Assembly: GCF_938046015.1 (NCBI RefSeq)
Contig: NZ_CALIXW010000001.1
Coordinates: 1 to 22,989 of the forward strand
Length of the DNA stretch: 22,989 nucleotides
Direction of reading: 5' to 3'
Source of the DNA: an uncultured Porphyromonas sp.
GTDB taxonomy: Bacteria > Bacteroidota > Bacteroidia > Bacteroidales > Porphyromonadaceae
Positions within the stretch are counted from its first letter, which is position 1; every line of letters starts with the position of its first letter. A program made the position numbers and the translations under genes. This document shows positions 1 through 7,464 of this stretch, piece by piece. A model generated the notes under the pieces. The model did no database searches, was not told the origin of the DNA, and saw only the letters and a list, made by a program, of their open reading frames with translations.

Positions 1-78
1 GTGTTAGGTTTTGGACCTTTAGCGCGCGTGCTACCTTCTGCTGTCATATCAATGTCTTTCCTTATCGAGTCCTAAGAC

Positions 79-152
79 AGTCCTATAGCTCAGTTGGTTA
101 GAGCGCTACACTGATAATGTAGAGGTCGGCAGTTCAACTCTGCCTGGGACTA
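79..152 (+). tRNA. tRNA-Ile (anticodon GAT)
   Basis: The sequence folds as a full cloverleaf. The acceptor stem pairs 79-85 with 145-151 (one G-T wobble), the D arm contains AGCTCAGTTGG, the anticodon GAT is at 113-115, and the T arm contains GTTCAACTC. The discriminator base is A152 and no 3' CCA is encoded. A tRNA-Ala gene follows 17 nt downstream, in the order normally found inside bacterial 16S-23S spacers. Confidence 0.97.
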
Positions 153-169
153 CTTAAGAGACTTTACCT

Positions 170-243
170 GGGGGATTAGCTCAGCTGGCTAGAGCACCTG
201 CTTTGCACGCAGGGGGTCAACGGTTCGAATCCGTTATTCTCCA
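170..243 (+). tRNA. tRNA-Ala (anticodon TGC)
   Basis: The sequence folds as a full cloverleaf. The acceptor stem pairs 170-176 with 236-242 (two G-T wobbles), the D arm is GCTCAGCTGGCTAGAGC, the anticodon TGC is at 204-206, and the T arm contains GGTTCGAATCC. CCA is not encoded as an extra tail: the sequence after discriminator A243 is CTTA. It is probably co-transcribed with the preceding tRNA-Ile and ends at the hairpin beginning 11 nt downstream. Confidence 0.97.
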
Positions 244-253
244 CTTACTACGA

Positions 254-303
254 AGAGCCGCTAGTTACTAGGTACGCCTAGTGACTAGCGGCTTTCCTTT
301 TAT
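254..303 (+). terminator. Rho-independent terminator of the tRNA pair
   Basis: A 17-bp stem (256-272 paired with 277-293, one G-T wobble) closes on the tetraloop TACG. It is followed by the T-rich tail TTCCTTTTAT. It directly follows tRNA-Ala, so transcription should stop here rather than continue into a 23S gene. Confidence 0.88.
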
Positions 304-653
304 CCCTACTGCGCGCGGTGGGGCGGCAGGGCATTTTCCCTTAGTTATAGCCGCGCTGTCTTAGGTCTCCGAGCTTGCTTGCCCCTTTCCCTCCTTGTCT
401 TTATATACTGCGCTGGTTTGCCTTATCGGCTTTTCAGGCTTCCCTTAGACCTCTGTGCGGCTTGCCTTGCACATTGCGTTGGGCGAGCTTCCCCTTATGC
501 CTTGCTGCTCGACTATAGCACGTCGGGAGGCAGATTGTAGAGAGCGTGGAGGTGTAGTGGGCAGTGTGTGGAGGCGTCTTGGAAGGCAGCGGGAGGCGAT
601 GCAGCAAGGGGTGGCGAAGGGCGCTGCAGCTAGGTGGGCGGCTTATAATTCCG
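304..653. other. Non-coding stretch with a strand-composition switch
   Basis: I see no convincing gene in these 350 bases. The plus strand is pyrimidine-rich up to about 520 and purine-rich from there to about 645. The halves contain an inverted repeat: CCTTGCTGC near 500 and GCAGCAAGG near 602, with partial pairing extending toward CTTC and GAAG. I looked for hallmarks of RNase P RNA, SRP RNA and tmRNA and did not find them. The short reading frames here lack family resemblance and a plausible start context. Confidence 0.5.
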
Positions 654-661
654 TATCTTTG
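654..661 (+). promoter_or_regulatory. Promoter -7 box (TATCTTTG)
   Basis: This is an exact match to the Bacteroidota -7 consensus TAnnTTTG, placing the transcript start near 667. A start codon at 691 would then have a leader of about 24 nt. No clear -33 TTTG is visible at the right distance. Confidence 0.65.
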
Positions 662-690
662 CTACACACTTGATAATCGCAGGTATTGCT

Positions 691-1557
691 ATGCTTATGT
701 CACATCGTATCCCCTCCTTGCTGCTGGCCTTCGGGCTGTTTGTTCTCCTCTCGCTCACGGCCTGCACGGGCTCGGGTGGAGCTAAGGGCGCGGCGGATTC
801 GGCGGCTATGCTCTCCGAGATGCAGTGGGACTCTCTCATCCTCGACCGTACCTATTACGACGACGATGTGCACAAGAAGGGCTCCTCGGTGGATGTCTTC
901 ATCAACTACCTCTTCCCTAAGGCCGACAGCACGCTGCAGCGCCTTTTCGGGCGTCTGACCTTCGGGGACGGCTACGACAGCATCCCGCCACAGGAGGCGC
1001 TGGAACGCTATGCGCGTGAGGTGCGGGCGGAGTATCTCTTCGCCCCGGACGATAGCATCACGACGTACACGGCCGAGGAGATCGCGGACCTCAAGAGCGA
1101 GCTCTCGCTGGTGACCAAGGCCAGCTTTGTAGATGTCCCTCACGGGCTGCTCTCGCTGCAGAAGGAGCTCTATACCTATTCGGCAGGTGCGGCGCATGGG
1201 CTCCTCGGCACCTCCTACTACAATATCGACCTCAAGACGCGCACCGTGCTCAGTGAGGGTGACCTCTTCGTCGACGGCTATCAGCCTGAGCTCGCCAAGG
1301 TGCTGCAGCGCTGCGCCCTCGCGACCTACGGCTGCAAGACGGTCGAGGAGCTGGAGGAGAAGATCGGTGCCTACCTCACGGACTTTGCTCCGAACGATAA
1401 CTTCACCCTCTCGCCCGAGGGGCTCATCTATTGCTACAACCCCTACGAGATAGCGCCCTTCGCCGCGGGTACGATCCGTGTGCGCGTCCCCTATGTCGAG
1501 CTGGCCAAGCTCCTGCGCCCTGGCTCGCCGCTCGCCGCCTATCTCCCTACGAACTAA
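691..1557 (+). CDS. DUF3298 (RsiV-like) domain lipoprotein
   Basis: This is a predicted lipoprotein of 288 aa. The signal peptide is a hydrophobic run ending in the lipobox LTAC, with the lipid-bearing Cys at residue 25. The C-terminal half carries family hallmarks of DUF3298: an acidic/aromatic strand followed by YSAGAAHG, a segment around FTLSPEGLIYCYNPYEIAP, and a final RVRVPYVELAKLL helix-strand. The domain occurs in the RsiV anti-sigma factor and in many Bacteroidota lipoproteins of unknown role. There is no cytoplasmic anti-sigma segment here, so a sigma-binding role is not implied. An upstream TTG at 670 would sit almost on the predicted transcript start. ATG 691 is preferred because AGG lies 7 nt before it; ATG 697 is also possible. 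rsmG begins 16 nt after the stop, suggesting co-transcription. Confidence 0.8.
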   Translation: MLMSHRIPSLLLAFGLFVLLSLTACTGSGGAKGAADSAAMLSEMQWDSLILDRTYYDDDVHKKGSSVDVFINYLFPKADSTLQRLFGRLTFGDGYDSIPPQEALERYAREVRAEYLFAPDDSITTYTAEEIADLKSELSLVTKASFVDVPHGLLSLQKELYTYSAGAAHGLLGTSYYNIDLKTRTVLSEGDLFVDGYQPELAKVLQRCALATYGCKTVEELEEKIGAYLTDFAPNDNFTLSPEGLIYCYNPYEIAPFAAGTIRVRVPYVELAKLLRPGSPLAAYLPTN

Positions 1558-1573
1558 GTCCCCCTACCATTCG

Positions 1574-2194
1574 ATGGAGCTTATCCTGAAGTATTTCCCC
1601 CAGCTCACTGAGGAGCAGCAGCGCCAGTTCGCTGCTCTGGATGCCCTCTACCGCGACTGGAACGCCAAGATCAACGTCATCTCCCGCAAGGACATCGACG
1701 CCCTCTACGAGCATCACATCCTGCACTCGCTGGGCATCGCACAGATGATCCGCTTCAAGCCCGGCACGCGTATCCTCGACTTCGGCACAGGGGGTGGCTT
1801 CCCTGGGATCCCGCTGGCGATCCTCTTCCCCGAGTGTGAGTTCCTGCTCGTGGATAGCATAGGCAAGAAGGTCAAGGTCGCCGCAGCGGTCGCCGAGGCC
1901 CTTGGGCTGACGAATGTACGCACGCTGCACGGCCGTGGCGAGGACGTCCAGGAGCAGTTTGATTTTGTCGTGAGCCGCGCCGTGATGCAGCTCAGCGAGC
2001 TGGTAGGCTTCGTGCGCCGCCTCGTACACCACGAGCAGCGCAACGGGATGCCCAATGGGCTCATCTGCCTCAAGGGCGGCGAGCTGCAGGCCGAGCTGCG
2101 CCCCTACAAGCGTATCGTCGAGGTGCAGGAGCTCTATCCGACCTTCAAGGAGGACTTCTTCAAGACCAAGAAGGTCGTCTACCTTCCGCTTTAA
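1574..2194 (+). CDS. rsmG: 16S rRNA (guanine-527-N7) methyltransferase RsmG
   Basis: RsmG (GidB) transfers a methyl group from SAM to N7 of G527 in 16S rRNA, in the cytoplasm on the small subunit. The protein is 206 aa, the usual size in Bacteroidota. Near residue 75 is the SAM-binding motif I signature DFGTGGGFPGIPLAI. The segment LYRDWNAKINVISRKD lies near residue 25 and FDFVVSRAV follows later, both characteristic of the family. The start at 1574 gives the typical MELILKYFP N-terminus; the longer open frame overlapping the previous gene has no family resemblance. It lies 16 nt behind the lipoprotein gene and is followed by a strong terminator. Confidence 0.95.
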   Translation: MELILKYFPQLTEEQQRQFAALDALYRDWNAKINVISRKDIDALYEHHILHSLGIAQMIRFKPGTRILDFGTGGGFPGIPLAILFPECEFLLVDSIGKKVKVAAAVAEALGLTNVRTLHGRGEDVQEQFDFVVSRAVMQLSELVGFVRRLVHHEQRNGMPNGLICLKGGELQAELRPYKRIVEVQELYPTFKEDFFKTKKVVYLPL

Positions 2195-2228
2195 GCCCTT
2201 TCGGCAGCCCTAGGCGGGCGAAGCCCCC

Positions 2229-2278
2229 AGCCGAGCGGACAGCGATGCAGCAGCGTCTCTGTCCGCTCGGCTTTTTCT
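2229..2278 (+). terminator. Rho-independent terminator after rsmG
   Basis: A perfect 14-bp stem (AGCCGAGCGGACAG at 2229-2242 with its complement at 2259-2272) has a 16-nt loop and is followed by TTTTCT. It ends the lipoprotein-rsmG transcript. Confidence 0.9.
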
Positions 2279-2334
2279 GTGCTTGGGCTCGGCCGCTGTG
2301 GCTGCTTGGGCGGAGGCCTCGCTTGGGGCTGGGG

Positions 2335-2352
2335 GCCCCCTGAGCAGGGGGC
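2335..2352 (+). other. Short GC hairpin
   Basis: GCCCCCT at 2335-2341 pairs with AGGGGGC at 2346-2352 around the loop GAGC. There is no T-run, so it is more likely structural or a relic than a terminator. It lies between the rsmG terminator and the 22-nt repeat array. Confidence 0.4.
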
Positions 2353-2379
2353 TTCGCTTGCCCTTAGCTCGAGGCGCTG

Positions 2380-2467
2380 CTGAGGACTATCCCTCGGCGT
2401 CCTGACTGCTATCCCTCACGGCGCTGACTGCCGTCCCTCGGCTCGCTGATGGATATCCCTCAGCGGC
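2380..2467 (+). repeat. 22-nt tandem repeat array A (4 units)
   Basis: Four adjacent units start at 2380, 2402, 2424 and 2446, an exact 22-nt period. Each begins CTGA and has TCCCTC at unit positions 11-16. The fourth unit contains CTGATGGATATCCCTCAG. Related arrays lie at 13030-13140 and 22801-22888. A flank beginning CTCGGCTAAGCCTG and containing a CCTCC/GGAGG hairpin (2493-2506) follows, and a similar flank follows array B. The 22-nt period rules out coding repeats. Confidence 0.85.
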
Positions 2468-2589
2468 GCCCTCGGCTAAGCCTGCCGCCGAGCCTCCCTC
2501 GGGAGGGGACGGCAGCCTAAATAACGGTGCAGTGGGGCCTTCGCACGCCTTGGGCAGGCCCCCTTCCCGAGGGGCGTAGCGGGCAGAGA

Positions 2590-2690
2590 CTGAGGGGAAT
2601 ATATTTCCTTAAATAATTTATTAAGTCTGAGGGGTTAAGATCGCTTTGCTGACGTAGGTATTTTGTCTATCTTAGCCCGGTTTTTTGCCG
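2590..2690 (+). promoter_or_regulatory. AT-rich island with direct repeats, probable susC control region
   Basis: In an otherwise very GC-rich sequence, 2598-2626 is almost pure A/T (containing AATATATTTCCTTAAATAAT). It is bracketed by two copies of CTGAGGGG at 2590-2597 and 2627-2634, 37 nt apart start to start. Downstream, TATTTTG at 2659-2665 resembles a -7 box but its spacing is one base short of TAnnTTTG. No exact promoter can be assigned. It is the most promoter-like stretch upstream of the PUL. Confidence 0.4.
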
Positions 2691-2770
2691 CGACCTGCCC
2701 TTGGCTTCGAGGGGCTGGGAGGGGGACAAGACCGACACGAGCGGCCACTGGGCTCAGCAGTCCGCTCGAT

Positions 2771-2802
2771 GGGTGAGCAGCGCCACGCACTGCGCCTCAC
2801 CC
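2771..2802 (+). promoter_or_regulatory. Hairpin in the probable susC leader
   Basis: GGGTGAG (2771-2777) pairs with CTCACCC (2796-2802). An inner GCGC/GCGC helix is offset by a two-base bulge, and the loop is CACGCACT. It lies 40 nt before the susC start and has no T-run. It could affect message stability or translation, but no known riboswitch class is recognised. Confidence 0.4.
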
Positions 2803-2841
2803 AGCTCAAGGATTGTACACAAGTGTGTTTAATTTAACTAT

Positions 2842-5800
2842 ATGAAGAAAGTACTATTATTCCTCATGAGCCTCGTGCTCTGTGTGGCTACAGCAGCTGC
2901 CCAGGGTCGAGGTGTGAGCGGTACCGTCACGGATGCCGCCGATCATGAGCCCCTGATCGGTGCGACAGTGACCGTAAAGGGAGCGTCGGGACAGGGTGCT
3001 GTGACCGACATCAACGGTAAGTTCACCCTCAAGGGCGTGAAGGCTGGGGCTACCCTCGTGGTCAGCTACATCGGCTACACGACCAAGGAGGTCGCCGTAG
3101 GCAAGCAGACGGAGCTCCAGATCGAGCTCGCCTCGGCAGACAAGCAGATCGATGCCGTGGTCGTCACCGCCCTCGGGATCAAGCGCTCACAGAAGGCGCT
3201 GAGCTATAATGTCCAGGAGGTCAAGGGCGAGAGCCTGACGGCCGTCAAGGACGCCAACTTCATGAACAGCCTCGCCGGTAAGGTCGCTGGGGTCAATATC
3301 AATAGCTCGGCAGCCGGCGTCGGTGGTGCTACGCGTGTCGTCATGCGTGGGATCAAGTCCATCAGCGCCAATAATAACGCCCTCTACGTCATCGACGGGG
3401 TACCCATCTTCAACGTCAATAACGGGGCTACCTCGGGCGAATACTCCAGCCAGCCTAGCGGTGAAGGTATCTCGGACATCAACCCCGATGATATCGAGAG
3501 CATGAGCGTCCTCTCGGGGCCTGCCGCTGCTGCCCTCTACGGCTCCAGTGCCGCACAAGGGGTCATCCTCATCACCACCAAGAAGGGTAAGGAGGGCAAG
3601 GTCAAGCTCGAGTTCTCCAACAGCACGACCTTCTCCGATCCCTTCATCATGCCCCGCTTCCAGAGCGAGTATGGCAATGTCCCAGGCTCCTTCCGCAGCT
3701 GGGGTGCTAAGGGCGCAGCGCTGAACTACGATCCGAAGCACTTCTTCAACACCGGGACCAACGTCATCAACTCGGTAGCCCTCACCACGGGTACGGACAA
3801 GAATCAGACCTACCTCTCGGCAGCGACGACCAACTCCGCTGGGATCCTGCCCAACAACCACTACAACCGCTACAACTTCACCTTCCGTAACTCCACCAAG
3901 TTCCTTGGCGATAAGCTCCACCTCGACCTCGGGGCGCAGTACATCATCCAGAATCAGAAGAACATGGTGGCACAGGGCTACTACTACAACCCGCTGCCCG
4001 CACTCTACCTCTACCCCCGTGGGGAGAGCTTCGACGAGGTGCGTCAGTATGAGATCTTCGACGAGGCGCGCAACATCAGCGTACAGAACTGGCGCTGGGG
4101 TAACGGCGGTATCGACATGGAGAACCCCTACTGGCAGATGTATGGCAAGAACCGCCAGCAGGGCCGCGAGCGCTATATGCTCAATGGTAGCCTCAAGTGG
4201 AAGGTCACCGACTGGCTCGACCTGACGGGACGTATCCGTATCGACAACTCCGTGGTCAATAGCACGGACAAGTTCCGCGCTGGTACCGATACCTATTGGA
4301 CGGGCGGTAGTCTCAAGGGGAGCTATGGCGAGAGCCGCTCCGAGGAGAAGCAGATGTACGCCGATGCTATGGCCAACATCAACAAGACCTTCGGTGACGA
4401 CTACAGCCTCACGGCCAATATCGGGGGTAGCCTCTCCAACACCTCCTACAAGTCCCTGGGCTACGGCGGTCCTCTGGCCGATGTGCCCAATGGCTTCAAC
4501 GTCTACAACATCGACCGCAACCTCGGCTCTCCGAGCGCAGGCGGCTGGCGCGAGCGCTCGCTGGCGACCTTCGGGAGCGCCGAGCTGGGCTACAAGCGCT
4601 ACCTCTTCCTCACCGTCACGGCGCGTAATGAGTGGTCCTCTACGCTGGCGGGCACGGAGCAGCTCTCCTACTTCTTCCCCTCGATCGGGCTCTCGGGTGT
4701 GATCTCCGATATGGTGAAGCTCCCTGAGTTCGTCAGCTACCTCAAGGCCCGTGTATCCTACGCGGACGTGGGCTCGCCGCTGCCACGCAACCTCACGCAG
4801 CCTCGCTACACCTGGGACTCGAAGTCGCGTACCTGGGTAGCCCCCACCTACCGTCCCCTCGGGAAGCTCTATCCCGAGAAGACCTCCTCGTGGGAAGCGG
4901 GTCTGAACATGCGCTTCCTGCGCAACGCCCTCTCGCTGGACGTCACCTGGTACCTGTCGGATACGAAGAATCAGACCTTCAACATCACGACCTCGCCCGC
5001 CAGTGGCTACTCCTCGATGTACGTGCAGTCGGGTAATGTGCGCAACTACGGTATGGAGTTCGCCCTCGGCTATCGTCAGGAGTTCGGCAAGCTGAACTGG
5101 GAGACCAACGTCACCTACAGCTTCAACCGCAACCGCATCGTCGAGCTGCTGGACAACTACTACGACCCCGTCACCAAGGAGACCTACAGCCTGCCCTTCC
5201 TCAACATGGGCAACGTGCGCCTCGTGAAGGACGGCTCTATGGGAGACCTCTACACCTCGCGAGACTTCCAGCGCGATGAGAACGGCAATATCTGGGTAGA
5301 CCCCTCCTCCAACAATGTCAAGGCGACCAACCTCGAGACGCCCCGCAAGATCGGTAGCGTACTGCCTGATGGCAACCTCGGCTGGCGCAATGCCTTCTCC
5401 TGGCAGGGGATCAACCTCACGGCGCTCTTCGCAGCTCGCTTCGGCGGTCAGGTGACCTCGATGACGCAGATGATGATGGATGCCTACGGCGTATCGCAGG
5501 CTTCGGCTGATGCACGCAACGCAGGCGGTATCCGTGTGAATAAGGGTATGGTCGATGCAGAGGGCTACTACAACGAAGTGGCTGGCCGCAACGGGATCCT
5601 CCAGGAGTATATCTACGATGCGACCAACGTACGCCTGCAGGAGCTCTCGCTGGGCTACACGCTGCCCAAGAAGTGGCTCGCCAACAAGGCACGCCTCACG
5701 GCCTCCCTCGTCGGGCGCAACCTCTGGATGATCTACAATAAGGCTCCCTTCGACCCCGAGGCAACGGCCTCCACGGGTACCTACAATCAGGGCTCGGACA

Positions 5801-5856
5801 TCTTCATGATGCCCTCGCTGCGTAGCTTCGGCTTCAGCCTCCGACTGGAGTTCTAG
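2842..5856 (+). CDS. SusC/RagA-family TonB-dependent outer-membrane transporter
   Basis: This is the outer-membrane pore that imports oligosaccharides with its SusD partner, powered by TonB. It has 1004 aa, the normal size. Residues 1-21 are a signal peptide (MKKVLLFLMSLVLCVATAAAQ). Residues 23-104 form the carboxypeptidase-regulatory-like domain (GVSGTVTDAADHEPLIGATV onward, with INGKFTLKGV) typical of SusC. The plug follows, with VVVTALGIKRSQKALSYNV, MRGIKSISANNNALYVIDGV and AAALYGSSAAQGVILITTKK. The rest is a beta-barrel ending in a terminal Phe (FSLRLEF). It is the first gene of a five-gene operon; susD starts 27 nt after it. The enzyme and binding proteins that follow suggest N-glycans released from glycoproteins as substrate, but the transporter sequence alone does not show this. 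Confidence 0.97.
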   Translation: MKKVLLFLMSLVLCVATAAAQGRGVSGTVTDAADHEPLIGATVTVKGASGQGAVTDINGKFTLKGVKAGATLVVSYIGYTTKEVAVGKQTELQIELASADKQIDAVVVTALGIKRSQKALSYNVQEVKGESLTAVKDANFMNSLAGKVAGVNINSSAAGVGGATRVVMRGIKSISANNNALYVIDGVPIFNVNNGATSGEYSSQPSGEGISDINPDDIESMSVLSGPAAAALYGSSAAQGVILITTKKGKEGKVKLEFSNSTTFSDPFIMPRFQSEYGNVPGSFRSWGAKGAALNYDPKHFFNTGTNVINSVALTTGTDKNQTYLSAATTNSAGILPNNHYNRYNFTFRNSTKFLGDKLHLDLGAQYIIQNQKNMVAQGYYYNPLPALYLYPRGESFDEVRQYEIFDEARNISVQNWRWGNGGIDMENPYWQMYGKNRQQGRERYMLNGSLKWKVTDWLDLTGRIRIDNSVVNSTDKFRAGTDTYWTGGSLKGSYGESRSEEKQMYADAMANINKTFGDDYSLTANIGGSLSNTSYKSLGYGGPLADVPNGFNVYNIDRNLGSPSAGGWRERSLATFGSAELGYKRYLFLTVTARNEWSSTLAGTEQLSYFFPSIGLSGVISDMVKLPEFVSYLKARVSYADVGSPLPRNLTQPRYTWDSKSRTWVAPTYRPLGKLYPEKTSSWEAGLNMRFLRNALSLDVTWYLSDTKNQTFNITTSPASGYSSMYVQSGNVRNYGMEFALGYRQEFGKLNWETNVTYSFNRNRIVELLDNYYDPVTKETYSLPFLNMGNVRLVKDGSMGDLYTSRDFQRDENGNIWVDPSSNNVKATNLETPRKIGSVLPDGNLGWRNAFSWQGINLTALFAARFGGQVTSMTQMMMDAYGVSQASADARNAGGIRVNKGMVDAEGYYNEVAGRNGILQEYIYDATNVRLQELSLGYTLPKKWLANKARLTASLVGRNLWMIYNKAPFDPEATASTGTYNQGSDIFMMPSLRSFGFSLRLEF

Positions 5857-5883
5857 TATCCCTTCCTAAGACTACTACAAGCA

Positions 5884-7428
5884 ATGAATATATCCAAGAA
5901 GATCCTGCTCTCCACGCTCGTCGTGGCTGGCTCGGTCGCCAGCTGTACCAGTGGCTTCGATGAGATCAACGAGCCGCAGAATAGCTTCACCAAGGAGCAG
6001 CTCCGTGGGGACAACTACGAGATCGCAGCCTCCTTCCCCCAGCTGCAGCAGCTCATCGTGCCCGCGGCTAGCTCGGGCTACTTCCAGCACTTCAGCCTCG
6101 CTGGGGATACCTGGGGCCGCTTCCTGATGAGCAATACGAAGTGGAACAACAACCTCTCGGTCTTCCGCTACATGCACGAGGGCTGGATCAATACGCCCTT
6201 CGATATCCTGACGAACTTCTACCCCGAGTTCCGTAAGATTAAGGAGGGTACTCAGGGTCGTGGCATCAGCTACGCCTGGGCGCTGATCAACCGCGTGGGG
6301 CTGATGCACCGCCTCACCGACCTCTACGGCCCCATCCCCTACACGCAGATCGAGGGCGGTAACCTGCACGTGCCCTACGACTCGCAGGAGGCTGTCTACA
6401 AGGCGATGCTCGCCGACCTCAACACCGCTATCACTGAGATCACGAGCTACCTGACGGTCAATCCCACGGCCATCCTCATGAAGGATCAGGACCTGGTCTA
6501 CCAGGGTGACTTCCGCAAGTGGGTGCGCTTCGCCAACTCGCTCAAGCTGCGTATCGCCATGCGTATGCGCTACGCCGACCCCGCTACGGCACGCAAGGCT
6601 GCTGAGGAGGCCGTCAGCCAGACCTACGGCGTCATCACGGAGAACGGCGACAACGCTATCCTCCATCAGAAGGGGCAGAGCATGCTCTGGCTCATCACGC
6701 AGGGTTGGAACGATGCCCGCGTAGCGGCCGACCTCACCAGCTACATGAATGGCTACAGCGACCCCCGTCGTGCCTTCTACTTCACGGCCTCGACCTTCCC
6801 CGGTGGCGGCTACGAAGGCATCCGCTCGGGCTCCACGCAGGACGGTGCTGAGTACACCAAGTACTCCAATGTCCTGGTCGGCAACAACGACCCCACGATC
6901 CTGATGACGGCCAGCGAAGTGGCCTTCCTCAAGGCAGAGGCGGCGCTGATCGGCTGGAACATGGGTGCGGCTACGGCTCAGAGCCTCTATGAGGATGGGA
7001 TCAAGCTGTCCTTCGCTCAGTGGGGTGTGAGCTCGGCTGCGAGCTACCTGGCGAGCACCGCTATGCCTGCTGCCTACACCGATCCCTCAGGCAAGTACAG
7101 CACGCCTGCCGTCAGCTCCATCACTCCCCGCTGGGACTCTGGTGCCAGCACGGAGGAGAACCTCGAGCGTATCATCACGCAGAAGTGGATCGCCCTCTGG
7201 CCCCTGGGCTTCGAGGCCTGGTGCGAGCACCGTCGTACGGGCTATCCTAAGTTCTTCCCGCTGGTGGGCACCGTTGAGTCGGCCTACGCCAATATGGACG
7301 TGGCCAACCGCATGCCCTTCTCGCGCAAGGAGTACGATGTCAATGGCGCCAACATCCAGGCGGCTGTCGGCCTGCTCGGCGGCCCCGATAACTTCGCCAC
7401 GAAGATGTGGTGGCAGAAGAAGAACTAA
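5884..7428 (+). CDS. SusD/RagB-family surface glycan-binding lipoprotein (SusD-like_2 type)
   Basis: This lipoprotein caps the SusC pore and captures glycan at the cell surface. It has 514 aa. The signal peptide ends in the lipobox VASC with the lipidated Cys at residue 21. The mature N-terminus (CTSGFDEIN) is acidic, as expected for surface-exported lipoproteins. Typical SusD-like_2 features are the N-terminal helical segment around FSLAGDTWGRFL, the TPR-like region with LTDLYGPIPYTQIEGG near residue 150, LVYQGDFRKWVRFANSLKLR near residue 205, and the C-terminal IITQKWIALWPLGFEAWCEH. It sits between susC and the GH18 gene with short gaps, so it is almost certainly co-transcribed with both. 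Confidence 0.96.
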   Translation: MNISKKILLSTLVVAGSVASCTSGFDEINEPQNSFTKEQLRGDNYEIAASFPQLQQLIVPAASSGYFQHFSLAGDTWGRFLMSNTKWNNNLSVFRYMHEGWINTPFDILTNFYPEFRKIKEGTQGRGISYAWALINRVGLMHRLTDLYGPIPYTQIEGGNLHVPYDSQEAVYKAMLADLNTAITEITSYLTVNPTAILMKDQDLVYQGDFRKWVRFANSLKLRIAMRMRYADPATARKAAEEAVSQTYGVITENGDNAILHQKGQSMLWLITQGWNDARVAADLTSYMNGYSDPRRAFYFTASTFPGGGYEGIRSGSTQDGAEYTKYSNVLVGNNDPTILMTASEVAFLKAEAALIGWNMGAATAQSLYEDGIKLSFAQWGVSSAASYLASTAMPAAYTDPSGKYSTPAVSSITPRWDSGASTEENLERIITQKWIALWPLGFEAWCEHRRTGYPKFFPLVGTVESAYANMDVANRMPFSRKEYDVNGANIQAAVGLLGGPDNFATKMWWQKKN

Positions 7429-7464
7429 GGCCGCCCTATACTATCCATGGTAAAGAATAAGCAT

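Noticed and set aside
1..78. A 16S rRNA 3' end before the tRNA pair
   Set aside because: No anti-Shine-Dalgarno GGATCACCTCC sequence is found in these bases.
304..653. Possible RNase P RNA, SRP RNA or tmRNA in the first long gap
   Set aside because: The conserved core sequences of these RNAs are not present. GGAAGGCAGC near 580 resembles part of SRP RNA but its context does not.
455..839. Several short open frames around the first promoter
   Set aside because: They overlap one another, lack family resemblance and cross the predicted promoter of the lipoprotein gene.
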